In this document: positions 6,409 to 6,974 of the stretch, piece by piece
Layout of the letters: each line of letters opens with the position of its first letter
Numbering within the stretch: the stretch's first letter is position 1
Assembly: GCA_943324165.2 (NCBI GenBank)
Contig: CALPKO020000068.1
Span: 1-6,974 of the forward strand
Reading direction: 5' to 3'
DNA length: 6,974 nt
Source of the DNA: Bdellovibrio sp. ZAP7
GTDB lineage: Bacteria; Bacteroidota; Bacteroidia; Flavobacteriales; Flavobacteriaceae
Position numbers and translations under genes: made by a program
The notes under the pieces: generated by a model
The model's database searches: none
What the model saw: the letters and a program-made list of their open reading frames with translations, nothing else
What the model was told of the DNA's origin: nothing

Positions 6409-6974
6409 TTAGAATGAGAGGTATAAATTTACAAAATAGGTTCGTCCGAAACCATAAAAATATTTCGGGGCAAAAGAAGGAGTTCCGCTAGAGGTATCTA
6501 AATTAAGTTCTCTATAGTTTGCATTTCTCGCTTGCTCGTAACCTCCAGTTTTGTAGCTTGTGTCTAAAACGTTATTTACACTAGCAAAAAATCCTAATGT
6601 TTTTTCTTTGTATCTCCAAGATTTTCCGCCTGTCAAATTTAGTAAATTAAAATCAGCAAATTTTTGTTGTTTTAATAATTCTCTTGTTCTCGACAAAGTT
6701 ACTTCTGGAAAAGGATTGTTAGAGTTTGTTAAGTTATTATTATCTCTAATAAAACTGTCCGTTCTCAAAATTGGAGCTACATCTATAAAATTATTTCCTA
6801 AATAATTAATGTTTGCACCAATCCACCAAAATTTAGGATCTCTATATTCTAATCCAAAAGATGCTGCTTGTTGCGGCGAACCCGGCTGTCTTAAACCTTT
6901 AAGTTTAGATTCTCCGTAGTTGATTGTAGGATTAGTTCTTACAGCGGAAGCCAATGCGTCAATATTAATTCTTA
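6409..6974 (-). CDS. TonB-dependent outer-membrane receptor, C-terminal part, cut by window edge
   Basis: Only the last 187 residues are visible. The frame is open to the window edge at 6974, and the TTG at 6954-6952 is an internal leucine codon, not the start. The sequence alternates aromatic and polar residues as in beta-barrel strands (FWWIGANINYLGNNFIDVAP, LGFFASVNNVLDTSYKTGGY). It ends GFGRTYFVNLYLSF, with the C-terminal phenylalanine typical of outer-membrane barrels recognised by the BAM machinery. NNVLD followed by TGGYEQARNANY is a common C-terminal pattern of flavobacterial TonB-dependent receptors (recalled). Such receptors import bulky ligands across the outer membrane using TonB-ExbBD energy. 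The plug domain, any carboxypeptidase-like N-terminal domain and the substrate cannot be judged here. The stop is 18 bp before the DUF5689 lipoprotein start, so the two form an operon. Confidence 0.88.
   Translation of the reverse strand, partial: RINIDALASAVRTNPTINYGESKLKGLRQPGSPQQAASFGLEYRDPKFWWIGANINYLGNNFIDVAPILRTDSFIRDNNNLTNSNNPFPEVTLSRTRELLKQQKFADFNLLNLTGGKSWRYKEKTLGFFASVNNVLDTSYKTGGYEQARNANYRELNLDTSSGTPSFAPKYFYGFGRTYFVNLYLSF

Noticed and set aside
6276..6491. Plus-strand ORF of 71 codons
   Set aside because: It runs antisense across the DUF5689 start and the receptor end. Both minus-strand genes have clear protein features.
6560..6805. Plus-strand ORF of 81 codons
   Set aside because: It is antisense to the beta-barrel coding region of the receptor and has no independent support.
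6952..6954. TTG (minus strand) as start of the TonB receptor fragment
   Set aside because: The frame continues to the window edge (reads RINIDA before it). A complete receptor is far longer than this fragment.

Overview
The window looks like chromosomal DNA of a member of the Flavobacteriaceae, probably Flavobacterium or a close relative. The base composition is AT-rich and starts are preceded by A-rich leaders without clear Shine-Dalgarno sequences. The gene content is typical of Bacteroidota: a DUF4286 protein next to rsmA, a NFPY-type RsmA, and a TonB-dependent receptor followed by a DUF5689 lipoprotein with an acidic surface-export signal. No RNA gene, CRISPR array, insertion sequence or prophage gene was seen.

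Plus-strand block (1-4657). The genes run in order: the 3' part of a tetratricopeptide-repeat (TPR) protein, a DUF4286 protein, a 63-residue unknown protein, an AbiEii/DUF6036-like nucleotidyltransferase, the 16S rRNA dimethyltransferase RsmA, and the magnesium channel MgtE. Spacing is tight: 17 and 12 bp gaps, an 8 bp overlap inside the small-protein/nucleotidyltransferase pair, and an 11 bp overlap of rsmA with mgtE. The one wider gap (70 bp, before rsmA) holds a possible Bacteroidota-type promoter and a perfect 10 bp palindrome. The small-protein/nucleotidyltransferase pair is visibly more AT-rich than its neighbours. It looks like an accessory two-gene module placed inside a housekeeping operon, and it is the best candidate here for an undescribed system (possibly toxin-antitoxin-like).

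Convergent gap (4658-4998). There is a weak AT-only hairpin with a T-run just after mgtE. An otherwise geneless stretch follows, containing overlapping inverted repeats and a short open frame that may be a gene remnant. A strong 11 bp stem terminator for the minus-strand operon closes the gap.

Minus-strand block (6974-4999). The C-terminal part of a TonB-dependent outer-membrane receptor is followed after 18 bp by a DUF5689 lipoprotein. They are probably co-transcribed and probably work together at the outer membrane, as a receptor and its surface lipoprotein. The ligand cannot be told from sequence.
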